Assembly (NCBI GenBank): GCA_000619965.1
Contig: JHVD01000019.1
Span: 1-54,105, forward strand
Source: Propionibacteriaceae bacterium P6A17
GTDB taxonomy: Bacteria; Actinomycetota; Actinomycetes; Propionibacteriales; Propionibacteriaceae
Reading direction: 5' to 3'
DNA length: 54,105 nt
The notes beneath the pieces are model-generated. The model had not been told where the DNA came from. It did no database searches and saw nothing but the letters and a program-made list of their open reading frames with translations. Shown piece after piece: positions 1 to 8,861 of this stretch (within the stretch, counting starts at the first letter, position 1; each line of letters opens with the position of its first letter). The position numbers were made by a program, and so were the translations under genes.

Positions 1-1
1 C

Positions 2-38
2 CAGGTCTCGATCACGCCCTCCGGGCGCACTCGACCAC
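2..38. repeat. Partial copy of the 128-bp intergenic repeat
   Basis: These 37 nt are identical to the first 37 nt of the tandem units beginning at 1193 and 1321. The core CGCCC-TCC-GGGCG can form a small hairpin. Together with the array at 1193-1482 this copy brackets the GNAT gene. The rest of the unit is absent on this side. Confidence 0.85.
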
Positions 39-77
39 GAGGGATACTCGGGCTACTCGCCAGCACGAATACCCGGG

Positions 78-1157
78 TCACTCCCCCAGCGCCACGGGCC
101 GCTGGAACGAGGCCACCATGCCGATGGGGCGGAAGCCGAGACGCCGGTTGATGGCGAGCATCGCCTGATTCTCGGTCGCGTTGTACGTGATGATGCTCGG
201 CGCCTCGGGCACGGCCTGGTGGACGGCGATGAGGTTGGCGGCCTTCACGAGCTGCGCCAGGCCGTGGCCGCGATGCTCGGGAAGCACGACGGTCCAGTGC
301 TGATCGACGGCGCCCTCGGGCCTGTCGATCAGCGATGACAAGGAGTTCAGCGCGACGATCCGCCCCGTCGGACGGTGCCGCACCACCGCGACGAAGAACC
401 GGTTGGACGCGGTCTGCTCGGCCACGAACTCGCGCAGCTTCTGCGCGTCCCACACCACGTCGTCCGTCTCCAGCTCGCCCTCGGGCACGTCCCGCGCCGC
501 GACGGTGTACAGCTCGGCGACGTCGTCGATCAACTCCTCGGGAACGGCGCCCTCGAAGCACAGCACCTCGTAGTCATCGCCGGCCTTCTCCTGCGCGAGG
601 CGAAGGGCCTCGTCGGGGGCGATTGCGGGGTTGGCGAAGTCGTAGCGGTTGATCTCCTCGACCTGCCCGAGCCGCATCCCGAGGTCGCGCGCGAGCAGGA
701 TGCCCGGATCGTCGGCCAGCACGGCCCCGACGCCCGACGGCGCCTCCCAGCGGGGGTCGTCGTCACCGGGGATGGGGGTGGTGATCCACGACGAGAGGCG
801 GGACACGCCGTCGGGGATGACGGCGAAGAGCTGGTCGAGCAGTTTGCGGCCGAGGCCCGAGCGACGGGCGGCGGGGCTCACGTAGGCGTGGATGTTGGCC
901 TCGCTAGGCGACTCGCGGAGGTCGACGGCCACACGCGCGTACCCGACGGGCACGCCGTCGTCGGTGGACAGGAAGCGGCGGGTGATCGTCGACTCGCGAC
1001 GCGCCTTGGCTCCGGCCAGTACGCCCTCGGGGGTTTCGTCCCACTCGTTGCCGCCGACGATGGCCCGCGACTCCTCGTTGGCCAGCGAGATGAAGGCGAC
1101 CCAGTCGGGATGGTCGGCCGACTCGGGCAGCGGGATCTCGCGAATGGTGACGCTCAT
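78..1157 (-). CDS. GNAT family N-acetyltransferase with two GNAT folds
   Basis: A 359-aa protein with two acetyl-CoA-dependent N-acyltransferase domains. The N-terminal half has the acetyl-CoA loop region ARRSGLGRKLLDQL (about residues 95-110). The C-terminal half has VVLPEHRGHGLAQLVKAAN (about residues 290-310), with the Q/RxxGxG/A pyrophosphate-binding pattern, followed by NATENQAMLAINRRLGFRPIG, a typical GNAT C-terminal segment. Tandem GNATs of about 350 aa are common in actinobacteria and the substrate cannot be predicted. The start is ATG at 1157. No strong ribosome-binding site is visible. The gene stands alone and is bracketed by copies of an intergenic repeat. The family call is firm; the function is unknown. 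Confidence 0.9.
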   Translation of the reverse strand: MSVTIREIPLPESADHPDWVAFISLANEESRAIVGGNEWDETPEGVLAGAKARRESTITRRFLSTDDGVPVGYARVAVDLRESPSEANIHAYVSPAARRSGLGRKLLDQLFAVIPDGVSRLSSWITTPIPGDDDPRWEAPSGVGAVLADDPGILLARDLGMRLGQVEEINRYDFANPAIAPDEALRLAQEKAGDDYEVLCFEGAVPEELIDDVAELYTVAARDVPEGELETDDVVWDAQKLREFVAEQTASNRFFVAVVRHRPTGRIVALNSLSSLIDRPEGAVDQHWTVVLPEHRGHGLAQLVKAANLIAVHQAVPEAPSIITYNATENQAMLAINRRLGFRPIGMVASFQRPVALGE

Positions 1158-1192
1158 GGGCGTATCGTGCCACGTCCGACGGGCAGATTCGG

Positions 1193-1482
1193 CAGGTCTC
1201 GATCACGCCCTCCGGGCGCACTCGACCACCAAGAGAGAGAGCCGGCCCTCGACGAGGCCCGCCACCGTCGGCCCCGTGCGTTGAGGAGGCCCGCAGGGCC
1301 GTCTCGAAACGACCCCCCGCCAGGTCTCGATCACGCCCTCCGGGCGCACTCGACCACCAAGAGAGAGAGCCGGCCCTCGACGAGGCCCGCCACCGTCGGC
1401 CCCGTGCGTTGAGGAGGCCCGCAGGGCCGTCTCGAAACGACCCCCCGCCAGGTCTCGATCACGCCCTCCGGGCGCACTCGAG
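1193..1482. repeat. Tandem 128-bp repeat, two full units plus partial third
   Basis: Units at 1193-1320 and 1321-1448 are identical over 128 nt. A third copy starting at 1449 matches for about 34 nt and then diverges. Each unit opens with GGTCTCGA, a CGCCC-TCC-GGGCG hairpin core and TCGACCACC. A second GC-rich stretch follows, including GAGGCCCGCAGGGCC. It fills the gap between the GNAT gene and the LLM oxidoreductase. No coding sequence is supported here. It resembles a REP-type palindromic element rather than CRISPR because there are no spacers. Confidence 0.9.
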
Positions 1483-1567
1483 GACCGAGAATTCGGGCCG
1501 CCCCAAGGGCAGACGGGATGCGGGTCGTCGTCGGGGGCTCTCCAGACGCCCGACGACGACCCGCGGC

Positions 1568-2587
1568 TCAGCGGTTGGCCGGCTTCCACCCCAGCTCGGG
1601 TGCGACATACTTCGCGAACGACTCGAGGATGTGGAGGTTGTACTCGGCCCCGACTTGATTGGGGATGGTGAGCATGAGCGTGTCGGCGGACTGGACGGCG
1701 GCGTCGGCCTTGAGCTGCTCGACGAGCCGGTCCGGCTCGTCGGCGTAGGTGCGGCCGAAGGTCGAGCGGAACCCGTCGATGACACCGATCTGATCGGAGC
1801 CGTCGAGGCCGCCGCCGAAGTAGCGGCGGTCGAGGTCGGTGACGATGGGGAAGACGGACCGGCTGACGGACACGCGCGGGGTCCACTCGTGGCCGGCGTC
1901 GCGCCAGGCGTCGCGGTAGCGCTGGATCTGTTCGGCCTGGAGGTCGCCGAATCGTTGGCCGGTGGCCTCGGTGAGGAGGGTTGAGCTCATGAGGTTGACG
2001 CCCTGCCGCGCCGCCCATTCGGCGGTCTCGCGGGTACCTGCACCCCACCAGATGCGACGGTCCACCCCCGGCGAATGCGGCTGGATGGGGAGCCGCTGGC
2101 CCTGCGGGAACTGTTGCGGATCGGCGTCGACCATGGGCTCCCCGCGCAGGGCAGCCATGAACAGCGGGAACTTGTCGCGGGCGATGTCGGCGCCGCGGGG
2201 ATCCGTCGAGCCGAGGTAGCCGAACGCCTCCCAGCCGCGGTAGGCGGGCTCGGGCGATCCCCGGCTCACGCCGAGCGCGACGCGACCGTCGGCGATGAGG
2301 TCGAGGGCCGCCACCTCCTCGGCGAGGTGGAGCGGGTTCTCGTAACGGAGGTCGATGACGCCGGTGCCGACCTCGATGTGCTTCGTGCGGGCGGCGATGC
2401 CCGACAGCAGCGGCATCGGCGCGGCGGCCTGACGGGCGAAGTGGTGGACGCGGAAGAAGGCGCCGTTCACGCCGAGTTCGTCGGCGCCGACCGCCAGCTC
2501 GATCGCGCTGTGCAGGGATGCGCGCGCGTCGAAGGCGGACCCGTCGGGGCCGTGGTGGCCGAAGCTCAGGAAGCCGAAGCGCTCCAT
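1568..2587 (-). CDS. LLM class flavin-dependent oxidoreductase (luciferase-like)
   Basis: A 339-aa protein of the bacterial luciferase-like (F420- or FMN-dependent) superfamily with a TIM-barrel fold. It begins with the typical first strand MERFGFLSFGHHG. It contains IAARTKHIEVGTGVIDLRYENPLHLAEEVAALDLIADGR-type segments (about residues 85-125), the 'GTGV/P..AEE.A.LD..s.GR' signature of the family, and GVSRGSPE just after. Length matches the family (320-350 aa). The ATG at 2587 follows a GAGGTG ribosome-binding site about 7 nt upstream. It is a lone gene on the minus strand. Substrate and cofactor (FMN or F420) cannot be decided from sequence. Confidence 0.92.
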   Translation of the reverse strand: MERFGFLSFGHHGPDGSAFDARASLHSAIELAVGADELGVNGAFFRVHHFARQAAAPMPLLSGIAARTKHIEVGTGVIDLRYENPLHLAEEVAALDLIADGRVALGVSRGSPEPAYRGWEAFGYLGSTDPRGADIARDKFPLFMAALRGEPMVDADPQQFPQGQRLPIQPHSPGVDRRIWWGAGTRETAEWAARQGVNLMSSTLLTEATGQRFGDLQAEQIQRYRDAWRDAGHEWTPRVSVSRSVFPIVTDLDRRYFGGGLDGSDQIGVIDGFRSTFGRTYADEPDRLVEQLKADAAVQSADTLMLTIPNQVGAEYNLHILESFAKYVAPELGWKPANR

Positions 2588-2737
2588 GTGTCACACCTCA
2601 CTAGTGATTGAAGTCTCAACCATTCTAGCATCTGGGTGCCCACACACAACGCGGCCCACACACCCGCTCGGCGTACTCGAGCCCCACGGAACCCCAAGGT
2701 TCCCGACGATGACCCCGCGGCCCCGTCGCGGGCAGGC

Positions 2738-3184
2738 TCAACGCCTCCGAACCCACCCCCCGAGGACGACCAGCACGAAGCCGGCGAACGCAAGCTGCAT
2801 GATCGTGAAGGGTCCCAGGTCCATCAGCCATTCCGGCGGCCAGAATCCGTGGGCTTCACCCTCGTCGGGCCACGGGCCGTTGATGAACTCCGGCCACGTC
2901 ACGAACGGCAGCGCGAACAGCAGCAGACCGATCACCAGCAGCGCCGTTCCCACGCCCCGTACCCACCGCGGGCGCCGGCGCGGCGGCGCTGGCTCACGCC
3001 CCGTCGGGCCTGGCCCTCCCGACGAGAGACCCGAGTACCCCTGCGTCGGCGAGTAGGGCTGATAGCCGGGCTGGCCCTGCGTCGGCGAGTACGGCTGATA
3101 GACCGGCTGCCCTTGGATCGGCGGGTTCGGGTCGTAGCCGGGCTGGCCCTGGGGTTGGGGCCCGACGCCGTCGGGTTCGGTCAT
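2738..3184 (-). CDS. Small membrane protein with Pro/Gln/Tyr-rich N-terminus
   Basis: A 148-aa protein of unknown function. The first 70 residues are low complexity, rich in P, Q, G and Y, with repeats of the form QGQPGYQPYSPT. Two hydrophobic segments follow: GVGTALLVIGLLLFALPFV (about 77-97) and a C-terminal helix containing FTIMQLAFAGFVLVVLGG. The protein ends in WVRRR, so the C-terminus is probably cytoplasmic. I chose the ATG at 3184 because an AGGAGG ribosome-binding site lies just upstream; in-frame sequence further upstream is Cys-rich and not protein-like. Such proteins are common in actinobacteria and often unannotated. Confidence 0.75.
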   Translation of the reverse strand: MTEPDGVGPQPQGQPGYDPNPPIQGQPVYQPYSPTQGQPGYQPYSPTQGYSGLSSGGPGPTGREPAPPRRRPRWVRGVGTALLVIGLLLFALPFVTWPEFINGPWPDEGEAHGFWPPEWLMDLGPFTIMQLAFAGFVLVVLGGWVRRR

Positions 3185-3413
3185 CGCTCCTCCTGAATCG
3201 TCTGCTCCACAGTATTCCCCGCAGGCGGCCAGGCCCCGCCCGCAGTCCGCGCCCGAGAAAACCGCACAATGACCGGACCCACGACAACCACACCCGTAGT
3301 CCGCACCCACGCCGAATGCGCCCCAAGGAGAGCACGACGACGAGACGGCGCGTTGGGCGTCGCGCCCGGGAAGGCCCTACCCTGAGAAGGACAATTCTCG
3401 GAAGGGCACTCAC

Positions 3414-4355
3414 ATGGCCGGTGGTCTGGCAGCACTCCTGGACGACATCGCGGCGATCGCGAAGCTCGCGGCCGCATCCGTCGACGACATCGGCGCAGCG
3501 GCGGGCCGGGCCAGCGCCAAGGCGGCGGCGGTCGTCGTCGACGATGCGGCCGTCACCCCGAAATACGTGCAGGGGTTCACGCCGCAGCGCGAGCTCCCGG
3601 TGATCTGGAAGATCGCGAAGGGGTCGCTGCTCAACAAGGCCATCATCATCGTGTTGGCGCTGCTGCTGAGCCAGTTCGTGCCGTGGCTGCTGACGCCGTT
3701 GCTCATGGTGGGCGGCACCTACCTCGCCTTCGAGGGCACCGAGAAGCTGTGGGAGTGGCTCACCGGCCATCATCCGGAGGCCGAGAACGCCGCCGTCGAC
3801 CTGGGCCCCGAGGCCGAGAAGCAGATGGTCTCGGGCGCGATCCGCACCGACTTCATCCTCTCCGCCGAAATCATGGTGATCGCACTGAAGGAGGTCGCGC
3901 AGGAGTCCCTCTTCACGCGCACGGGCGTGCTGATCGTCGTCGCGCTGGCCATCACCGCGCTGGTCTACGGCGTGGTGGCGCTCATCGTGAAGCTCGACGA
4001 CATCGGCCTGGCGCTCACGAAGCGGCCGCGCGAGGCGTCGCAGCGGCTCGGCGAGCTGCTCGTGAAGGCGATGCCGGTGATCCTGCAGGTGCTGTCGGTG
4101 GTGGGCACATTCGCGATGCTGTGGGTGGGCGGACACATTCTGCTCGTCGGCGTCGACGAGCTGGGTTTCCATCCGCCCTACCAGTTCGTGCATCATCTGG
4201 CCGAGGCCGTCGGGCATGCGGTGCCGGGGGTGGGCGGTGCCCTGGCATGGATCGTGGAGACGTTCTTCTCGATGGTGGCGGGCGTGGTCGTCGGGGCGGT
4301 CGTCGTCGCAGTGATCCACCTGATCGCCCGGCTGCGCGGCAAGCCCGCCCACTGA
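3414..4355 (+). CDS. DUF808 (YedI-like) inner-membrane protein
   Basis: A 313-aa integral membrane protein of the DUF808 family. The N-terminus MAGGLAALLDDIAAIAKLA and the following SVDDIGAAAGRASAKAAAVVVDDA region are the hallmark of the family. Next come PKYVQGFTPQRELPVIWKIAKGS and several hydrophobic helices: about residues 85-100, 165-185, 220-245 and 280-305. Function is unknown in all members; E. coli YedI is the reference homologue. The ATG at 3414 follows AAGGG about 8 nt upstream, and a TACCCT -10-like box lies at 3378-3383. A strong hairpin follows the gene at 4396-4425. Confidence 0.92.
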   Translation: MAGGLAALLDDIAAIAKLAAASVDDIGAAAGRASAKAAAVVVDDAAVTPKYVQGFTPQRELPVIWKIAKGSLLNKAIIIVLALLLSQFVPWLLTPLLMVGGTYLAFEGTEKLWEWLTGHHPEAENAAVDLGPEAEKQMVSGAIRTDFILSAEIMVIALKEVAQESLFTRTGVLIVVALAITALVYGVVALIVKLDDIGLALTKRPREASQRLGELLVKAMPVILQVLSVVGTFAMLWVGGHILLVGVDELGFHPPYQFVHHLAEAVGHAVPGVGGALAWIVETFFSMVAGVVVGAVVVAVIHLIARLRGKPAH

Positions 4356-4395
4356 TCCCCGACGACGTCCCTCGCCTCCCGAGGCACCCGGCCTG

Positions 4396-4425
4396 CGGCC
4401 CGGCCGGACCAACCCGGCCGGGCCG
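4396..4425 (+). terminator. Hairpin terminator after the DUF808 gene
   Basis: A perfect 12-bp GC-only stem (CGGCCCGGCCGG / CCGGCCGGGCCG) with a 6-nt loop lies 40 nt after the stop codon. No T-tract follows, as is usual in high-GC actinobacteria. Confidence 0.7.
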
Positions 4426-4493
4426 TCGGGTCGCGACTCGCGCAGGATGATTGAGCATTCTCGTTTTCGGGGACCCCGCCCTTGGGCTGGTCC

Positions 4494-4540
4494 TACCATT
4501 TTGGCAGAATGGGTGGTGCGCCGGAGCAGCAGCTCCGGCG
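4494..4540 (+). promoter_or_regulatory. pfl promoter region and leader hairpin
   Basis: A TACCAT -10-like box is at 4494-4499. Its predicted transcript begins about 4506 and contains an 8-bp hairpin at 4519-4540 (CGCCGGAG / CTCCGGCG, 6-nt loop) before the pflB ribosome-binding site. I saw no convincing FNR or CRP palindrome. The hairpin could control the operon or protect the mRNA 5' end. Confidence 0.4.
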
Positions 4541-4569
4541 TTCGTCGTCCCAGCCGAGGAGAGTCATCC

Positions 4570-6672
4570 GTGACCACCACGCCGCCCACCACCGTCGCCA
4601 ATGCCTGGGAGGGGTTCGCCGACGGACCCTGGCAATCCAGCATCGACGTGCGCGACTTCATTCAGCGCAACTACACCCCCTACGAGGGCGACGCGAGCTT
4701 CCTGGCCGGGCCGACCGACAAGACCCTGCGCGTGTGGGACACCCTCGAACGCGACTACCTCTCCGTCGAGCGCAAGCAGCGCATCTTCGACATCGACACG
4801 GACACCCCGGCCGACATCGACGCATTCCCCGCGGGCCACATCAGCGACGATGACGACGTCGTCGTGGGCCTCCAGACCGACACCCCGCTGAAGCGCGCCA
4901 TGATGCCCAACGGCGGCTGGCGCATGGTGGAGACCGCCATCAAGGAGGGCGGCAAGGAGGTCAACGAGGACGTGAAGAAGATCTTCACGCACTACCGCAA
5001 GACCCACAACGAGGCCGTCTTCGACATCTACACCCCGCGCATCCGCGCAGCCCGCTCCGCGCACATCATCACCGGCCTGCCGGACGCCTACGGCCGCGGC
5101 CGCATCATCGGTGACTACCGTCGCGTCGCCCTCTACGGCGTCGACGCGCTCATCGAGCACAAGCAGGCCGACAAGGATGCCGTCGCCGACAAGCCCTTCT
5201 CCGAGCACTGGGCACGCTACCGCGAGGAGCACGCCGAGCAGATCAAGGCGCTGAAGAAGCTGAAGGCGATGGCCGCCTCCTACGGCATCGACATCTCCGG
5301 CCCGGCCCGCACCGCGCAGGAGGCCGTCCAGTGGACGTACTTCGGCTACCTCGCATCGGTGAAGTCGCAGGACGGCGCGGCCATGTCGATCGGCCGACTC
5401 TCGAGCTTCTTCGACATCTACTTCGAGCGCGACCTCGCCGCCGGCCGCATCATCGAGCCCGAGGCGCAGGAGATCATCGACGCGCTGGTCATCAAGCTGC
5501 GGATCGTGCGCTTCCTGCGCACCATCGACTACGACCAGATCTTCTCCGGCGACCCCTACTGGGCCACCTGGTCCGACGCGGGCCTCGGCGAGGACGGCCG
5601 CACGCTCGTCACCAAGACGTCGTTCAGGCTGCTGCAAACCCTGCGCAACCTCGGCCCCGCCCCCGAGCCGAACATCACGATCTTCTGGGATCCGGCCCTC
5701 CCCCAGGGCTACAAGGACTTCTGCTCCGCCATCTCGATCGAGACGTCGTCCATCCAGTACGAGGCCGATCGCGAGATCCGCAAGTACTGGGGCGACGACG
5801 CCGCCATCGCCTGCTGCGTGTCCCCGATGCGGGTCGGCAAGCAGATGCAGTTCTTCGGCGCGCGCATGAACTCGGCCAAGACCCTCCTCTACGCCATCAA
5901 CGGCGGCCGCGACGAGATGACCGGCAAGCTGGTCGCACCCGGCTTCGAGCCGGTGTCGGGCGACGGCCCGCTGGACTTCGACGACGTGTGGGCGCGCTAC
6001 GAGGACATGCTCGACTGGGTGGTGGGCACCTACGTCGAGGCGCTGAACATCATCCACTACTGCCATGACCGCTACGCCTACGAGTCGATGGAGATGGCGC
6101 TGCACGACTCCGAGGTGGTGCGCACGATGGGTTGCGGCATCGCCGGCCTGTCGATCGTCGCGGATTCGCTGTCGGCCATCCGCTACGCGAAGGTCGTGCC
6201 CGTGCGCGACGAGACGGGCCTCGTCGTGGACTACGAGGTGACCGGCGACTTCCCGCGCTACGGCAACGACGACGACCGCGTCGACGAGATCGCCGCCACC
6301 GTCGTGCACACCGTGATGGAGAAGATCCGCGCCATCCCGCTCTACCGCGACGCGATCCCGACGCAGTCGGTGCTCACGATCACGTCGAACGTCGTCTACG
6401 GCAAGGCCACCGGCGCGTTCCCGTCGGGGCACAAGGCCGGCACGCCGTTCGCGCCGGGCGCGAACCCGGAGAACGGCGCCGACACGCACGGCATGGTCGC
6501 GTCGATGCTGAGCGTCGGCAAGCTCGACTACAACGACGCCCTCGACGGCATCTCGCTCACCAACACCATCACCCCCTCGGGCCTCGGCCGCACCAAGCAG
6601 GAACAGGTGGCGAACCTCGTCGGCATCCTCGATGCCGGCTTCATCCCCGACGGCGACCCCGCGGCCTGCTGA
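4570..6672 (+). CDS. pflB: Pyruvate formate-lyase catalytic chain lacking its glycyl-radical domain
   Basis: Formate C-acetyltransferase, which converts pyruvate and CoA to acetyl-CoA and formate. The 700-aa chain matches PflB from start to near the end. It has the catalytic cysteine pair ([14 protein letters not shown]), the conserved [19 protein letters not shown] after it, and [19 protein letters not shown]. It then stops after [17 protein letters not shown] and about 25 further residues. The RVSGYA glycyl-radical motif present near the C-terminus of ordinary PflB (about 760 aa) is missing here and is supplied by the next gene. The GTG start at 4570 fits the family N-terminus and a GAGG site upstream; an in-frame ATG at 4447 lies in the leader region. 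It is first in an operon with the radical subunit (32-nt gap) and the activase. Confidence 0.95.
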   Translation: MTTTPPTTVANAWEGFADGPWQSSIDVRDFIQRNYTPYEGDASFLAGPTDKTLRVWDTLERDYLSVERKQRIFDIDTDTPADIDAFPAGHISDDDDVVVGLQTDTPLKRAMMPNGGWRMVETAIKEGGKEVNEDVKKIFTHYRKTHNEAVFDIYTPRIRAARSAHIITGLPDAYGRGRIIGDYRRVALYGVDALIEHKQADKDAVADKPFSEHWARYREEHAEQIKALKKLKAMAASYGIDISGPARTAQEAVQWTYFGYLASVKSQDGAAMSIGRLSSFFDIYFERDLAAGRIIEPEAQEIIDALVIKLRIVRFLRTIDYDQIFSGDPYWATWSDAGLGEDGRTLVTKTSFRLLQTLRNLGPAPEPNITIFWDPALPQGYKDFCSAISIETSSIQYEADREIRKYWGDDAAIACCVSPMRVGKQMQFFGARMNSAKTLLYAINGGRDEMTGKLVAPGFEPVSGDGPLDFDDVWARYEDMLDWVVGTYVEALNIIHYCHDRYAYESMEMALHDSEVVRTMGCGIAGLSIVADSLSAIRYAKVVPVRDETGLVVDYEVTGDFPRYGNDDDRVDEIAATVVHTVMEKIRAIPLYRDAIPTQSVLTITSNVVYGKATGAFPSGHKAGTPFAPGANPENGADTHGMVASMLSVGKLDYNDALDGISLTNTITPSGLGRTKQEQVANLVGILDAGFIPDGDPAAC

Positions 6673-6704
6673 CCCCCCCAACACCCATACGACAAGGAGC
6701 AATC

Positions 6705-6953
6705 ATGCGCAAGACCTACGACGAACGAGTCGCCTCCATGCGGGCCTCCCGGGCCGCGGCAGACACCCGCGACGGCCTCTACCACGCCAACATCAACGTC
6801 CTCAACAAGGAGACCCTCGAGGACGCGATGGAGCACCCGGAGAACTACCCCAACCTCACCGTGCGCGTGTCCGGCTACGCCGTGAACTTCGTGAAGCTCA
6901 CCCGCGAGCAGCAGCTCGACGTGCTGAGCCGCACCTTCCACCAGAACGCCTGA
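6705..6953 (+). CDS. grcA: Stand-alone glycyl-radical subunit (GrcA/YfiD-like)
   Basis: An 82-aa protein equivalent to the C-terminal radical domain of PflB and to E. coli GrcA (YfiD). It contains [20 protein letters not shown], then [16 protein letters not shown], with the radical glycine at residue 57 in RVSGYA. The end, [16 protein letters not shown], is the family C-terminus. It has its own AAGGAG ribosome-binding site and ATG, and it is in a different frame from pflB. The split is therefore a true two-gene arrangement, not a readthrough or a simple frameshift. In E. coli GrcA is a spare part for damaged full-length PflB. Here no full-length PflB is visible, so this chain should be required for activity (inference). 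Confidence 0.95.
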   Translation: MRKTYDERVASMRASRAAADTRDGLYHANINVLNKETLEDAMEHPENYPNLTVRVSGYAVNFVKLTREQQLDVLSRTFHQNA

Positions 6954-6958
6954 GCGTC

Positions 6959-7822
6959 GTGGCGGCAGTGCAGGCGACGGCGTGCGACCAAGGCTTCCAG
7001 GCCCCGGCCGCACGCCTGACCGGCGCGGGCATCGTCGGGCTCCAGGAATGGGCCGACGGCGACCGCGTGGAGCGGCTGGAGCAGATGCGCTCCGGCGAGC
7101 TGGGCAGCGTCCACTCGTGGGAGCTCGTGACGGCCGTCGACGGGCCGGGCACCCGCATGACGGTGTTCGTCGCGGGCTGCCCGCTGCGCTGCCTGTACTG
7201 CCACAACCCCGACACCATGGAGATGCGTCGCGGCCTTCCCGTGACCGCGACGGAACTGCTCGCCCGACTGCGCCGCTACCGGGGTGTGTTCCGCGCCACC
7301 GGCGGCGGGCTCACGCTCTCGGGCGGGGAGGTGCTCATGCAACCGGCGTTCGCGGCCAAGATGCTGCGCGGCGCGAAGGAGCTCGGCATCCACACCGCGC
7401 TCGACACATCGGGCTTCCTCGGCATCCATGCCACCGAGGAGATGCTCGCCGACACCGACCTGGTGCTGCTGGACGTGAAGTCGGGCGACGAGGAGACCTA
7501 CCGTCGCGTGACCGGGCGCTCGCTGCAGCCGACGATCGACTTCGGCGACCGTCTGGCCGCCGCCGGGATCGAGGTGTGGATCCGGTTCGTGCTCGTGCCG
7601 GGGCTCACCGACGACCCAGCCAACGTCGCACGCGTCGCGGACATCGCCTCCCGCTGGCCGAACGTGAGCCGCGTCGAGGTGTTGCCGTTCCACCAGATGG
7701 GCGCCGACAAGTGGGCCTCCCTTGGCCTCGACTACGAGCTCGACGGCGTCCGCCCGCCCTCTCCCGACGAGGTGGATGCGGCCCGGGCCGTCTTCCGCGC
7801 CCGCGGCCTGACGACGTACTGA
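6959..7822 (+). CDS. pflA: Pyruvate formate-lyase activating enzyme (radical SAM)
   Basis: A radical S-adenosylmethionine enzyme that abstracts hydrogen from the Pfl glycine. It has the [4Fe-4S] motif CPLRCLYC (CX3CX2C), preceded by SVDGPG-like TAVDGPGTRMTVF. Further family motifs are GGGLTLSGGEVLMQ, HTALDTSGF, DLVLLDVKS, WIRFVLVPGLTDD and a C-terminal LPFHQMGADKW. From GTG 6959 it is 287 aa, close to the longer actinobacterial PflA proteins. From ATG 7085 (preceded by GGAG) it would be 245 aa, the size of E. coli PflA. The start is therefore uncertain. It begins 5 nt after the radical subunit stop codon, so it is co-transcribed. Its target glycine is on the separate 82-aa chain. Confidence 0.95.
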   Translation: MAAVQATACDQGFQAPAARLTGAGIVGLQEWADGDRVERLEQMRSGELGSVHSWELVTAVDGPGTRMTVFVAGCPLRCLYCHNPDTMEMRRGLPVTATELLARLRRYRGVFRATGGGLTLSGGEVLMQPAFAAKMLRGAKELGIHTALDTSGFLGIHATEEMLADTDLVLLDVKSGDEETYRRVTGRSLQPTIDFGDRLAAAGIEVWIRFVLVPGLTDDPANVARVADIASRWPNVSRVEVLPFHQMGADKWASLGLDYELDGVRPPSPDEVDAARAVFRARGLTTY

Positions 7823-7913
7823 CTGCACCAAGGACGGACTGACGACGCGCTGGCCCCGCCATGCGCCGGGGCGAACCCGAGCGCGGGTGGCGCGCCGAGG
7901 GTCCCGTCGCGGC

Positions 7914-8741
7914 TCAGCCCAGCGTCGCCCGCAACCACCGCGCGCACAGCTCCACCCACGAGTGCGCGTTTTCGGGTACGTCCGCCAGGTGGTTGACGAG
8001 GCGGTCAGCCAGCGACAGGCCGTGGGCGCCGTGGGCGAAGTGGTGGTACTCGAAGGGTACGCCGTGCTCGCTCAAGGCCGTGACGAACCTGAGCGACTGC
8101 GTCGGCGGCACCGTGGCGTCCTCACCCGTGGTCCACACGAACGATGGCGGGACGTGCGCCCCGACGGCGGCCAGGCAGTTGGTCCCCATGATGCGGCGGT
8201 ACCCGTCGGCCCCGCTCCAGTCGTCGTGGAAGACCGCGTAGCAGGGCACGATCGCGTCCGGGCGCGAAGGATGGTCGAGCAGCCCCTCGTTGGCCGCGAC
8301 CCCGGCCGCGGCGAGCCGCGGGTACTCGTCGCGTTCGGCTGCGAGCACGTCCGGGTGGTCGTGCAACGTGCCAAGCATCGCGGTGACGTGGCCGCCGGCG
8401 GAAAAGCCGAGCACGGCGACGCGGTGCGGGTCGACGCGGAGTTCGTCGGCGTGGCGGCGCACCCAGCGGACGGCACGGGCGGCGTCGACGACAGGCTGCG
8501 GGAAGGCACTGTGCTCCCGGATGGAGTAGCGCAGGACGAACGTATTGAAGCCAAAGCGCTGGAAAGCGATCGCCACCGGGTCGGCTTCACGTTCGGAGAG
8601 AAACTCGTAACCGCCGCCGGGACAGATGATGATCGCCGGACGTGGGTCCTCGAACGTGTGCACGGGCTCGGTGGCCGCCAGCTTGTCGAACGCGCAGACC
8701 TCGAGGGTCACGTCGCGCGCAGGGTCCATCTCGACGATCAT
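7914..8741 (-). CDS. Alpha/beta hydrolase, acetyl-esterase-like
   Basis: A 275-aa carboxylesterase of the Aes/acetylxylan-esterase type. The oxyanion region is ICPGGGYEFLSEREADPVA (about residues 42-60). The nucleophile elbow is GFSAGGH (GxSxG, about residue 123). The catalytic His candidate is in HFAHGAHGLSLAD near the C-terminus, with the Asp candidate in VWTTGEDATVPP. This is the typical order of the fold. ATG 8741 is chosen because GGGGAGG lies about 10 nt upstream; the ATG at 8750 is only 1 nt from it. The gene converges on pflA and seems monocistronic. The substrate is unknown; short-chain acyl esters or acetylated sugars are plausible. Confidence 0.85.
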   Translation of the reverse strand: MIVEMDPARDVTLEVCAFDKLAATEPVHTFEDPRPAIIICPGGGYEFLSEREADPVAIAFQRFGFNTFVLRYSIREHSAFPQPVVDAARAVRWVRRHADELRVDPHRVAVLGFSAGGHVTAMLGTLHDHPDVLAAERDEYPRLAAAGVAANEGLLDHPSRPDAIVPCYAVFHDDWSGADGYRRIMGTNCLAAVGAHVPPSFVWTTGEDATVPPTQSLRFVTALSEHGVPFEYHHFAHGAHGLSLADRLVNHLADVPENAHSWVELCARWLRATLG

Positions 8742-8861
8742 GTGCCGCATGCCTCCCCAATGTAGCCCCCCTGCACGACGGCCCGCATTCGGCTCCCGGC
8801 AACAGGTTCCGTGCGAAGTGGGGCGAGGCCACCGGGCCCCGCCCCACGCGTCCTGCGTCGA

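Noticed and set aside
1193-1482. CRISPR array
   Set aside because: Only two and a part identical 128-bp units with no spacers between them, so it is a tandem repeat.
4564-6702. Long open frame on the minus strand opposite pflB
   Set aside because: It is the complement of a strongly coding gene in GC-rich DNA and its composition is R/G/V/D-rich without recognisable motifs.
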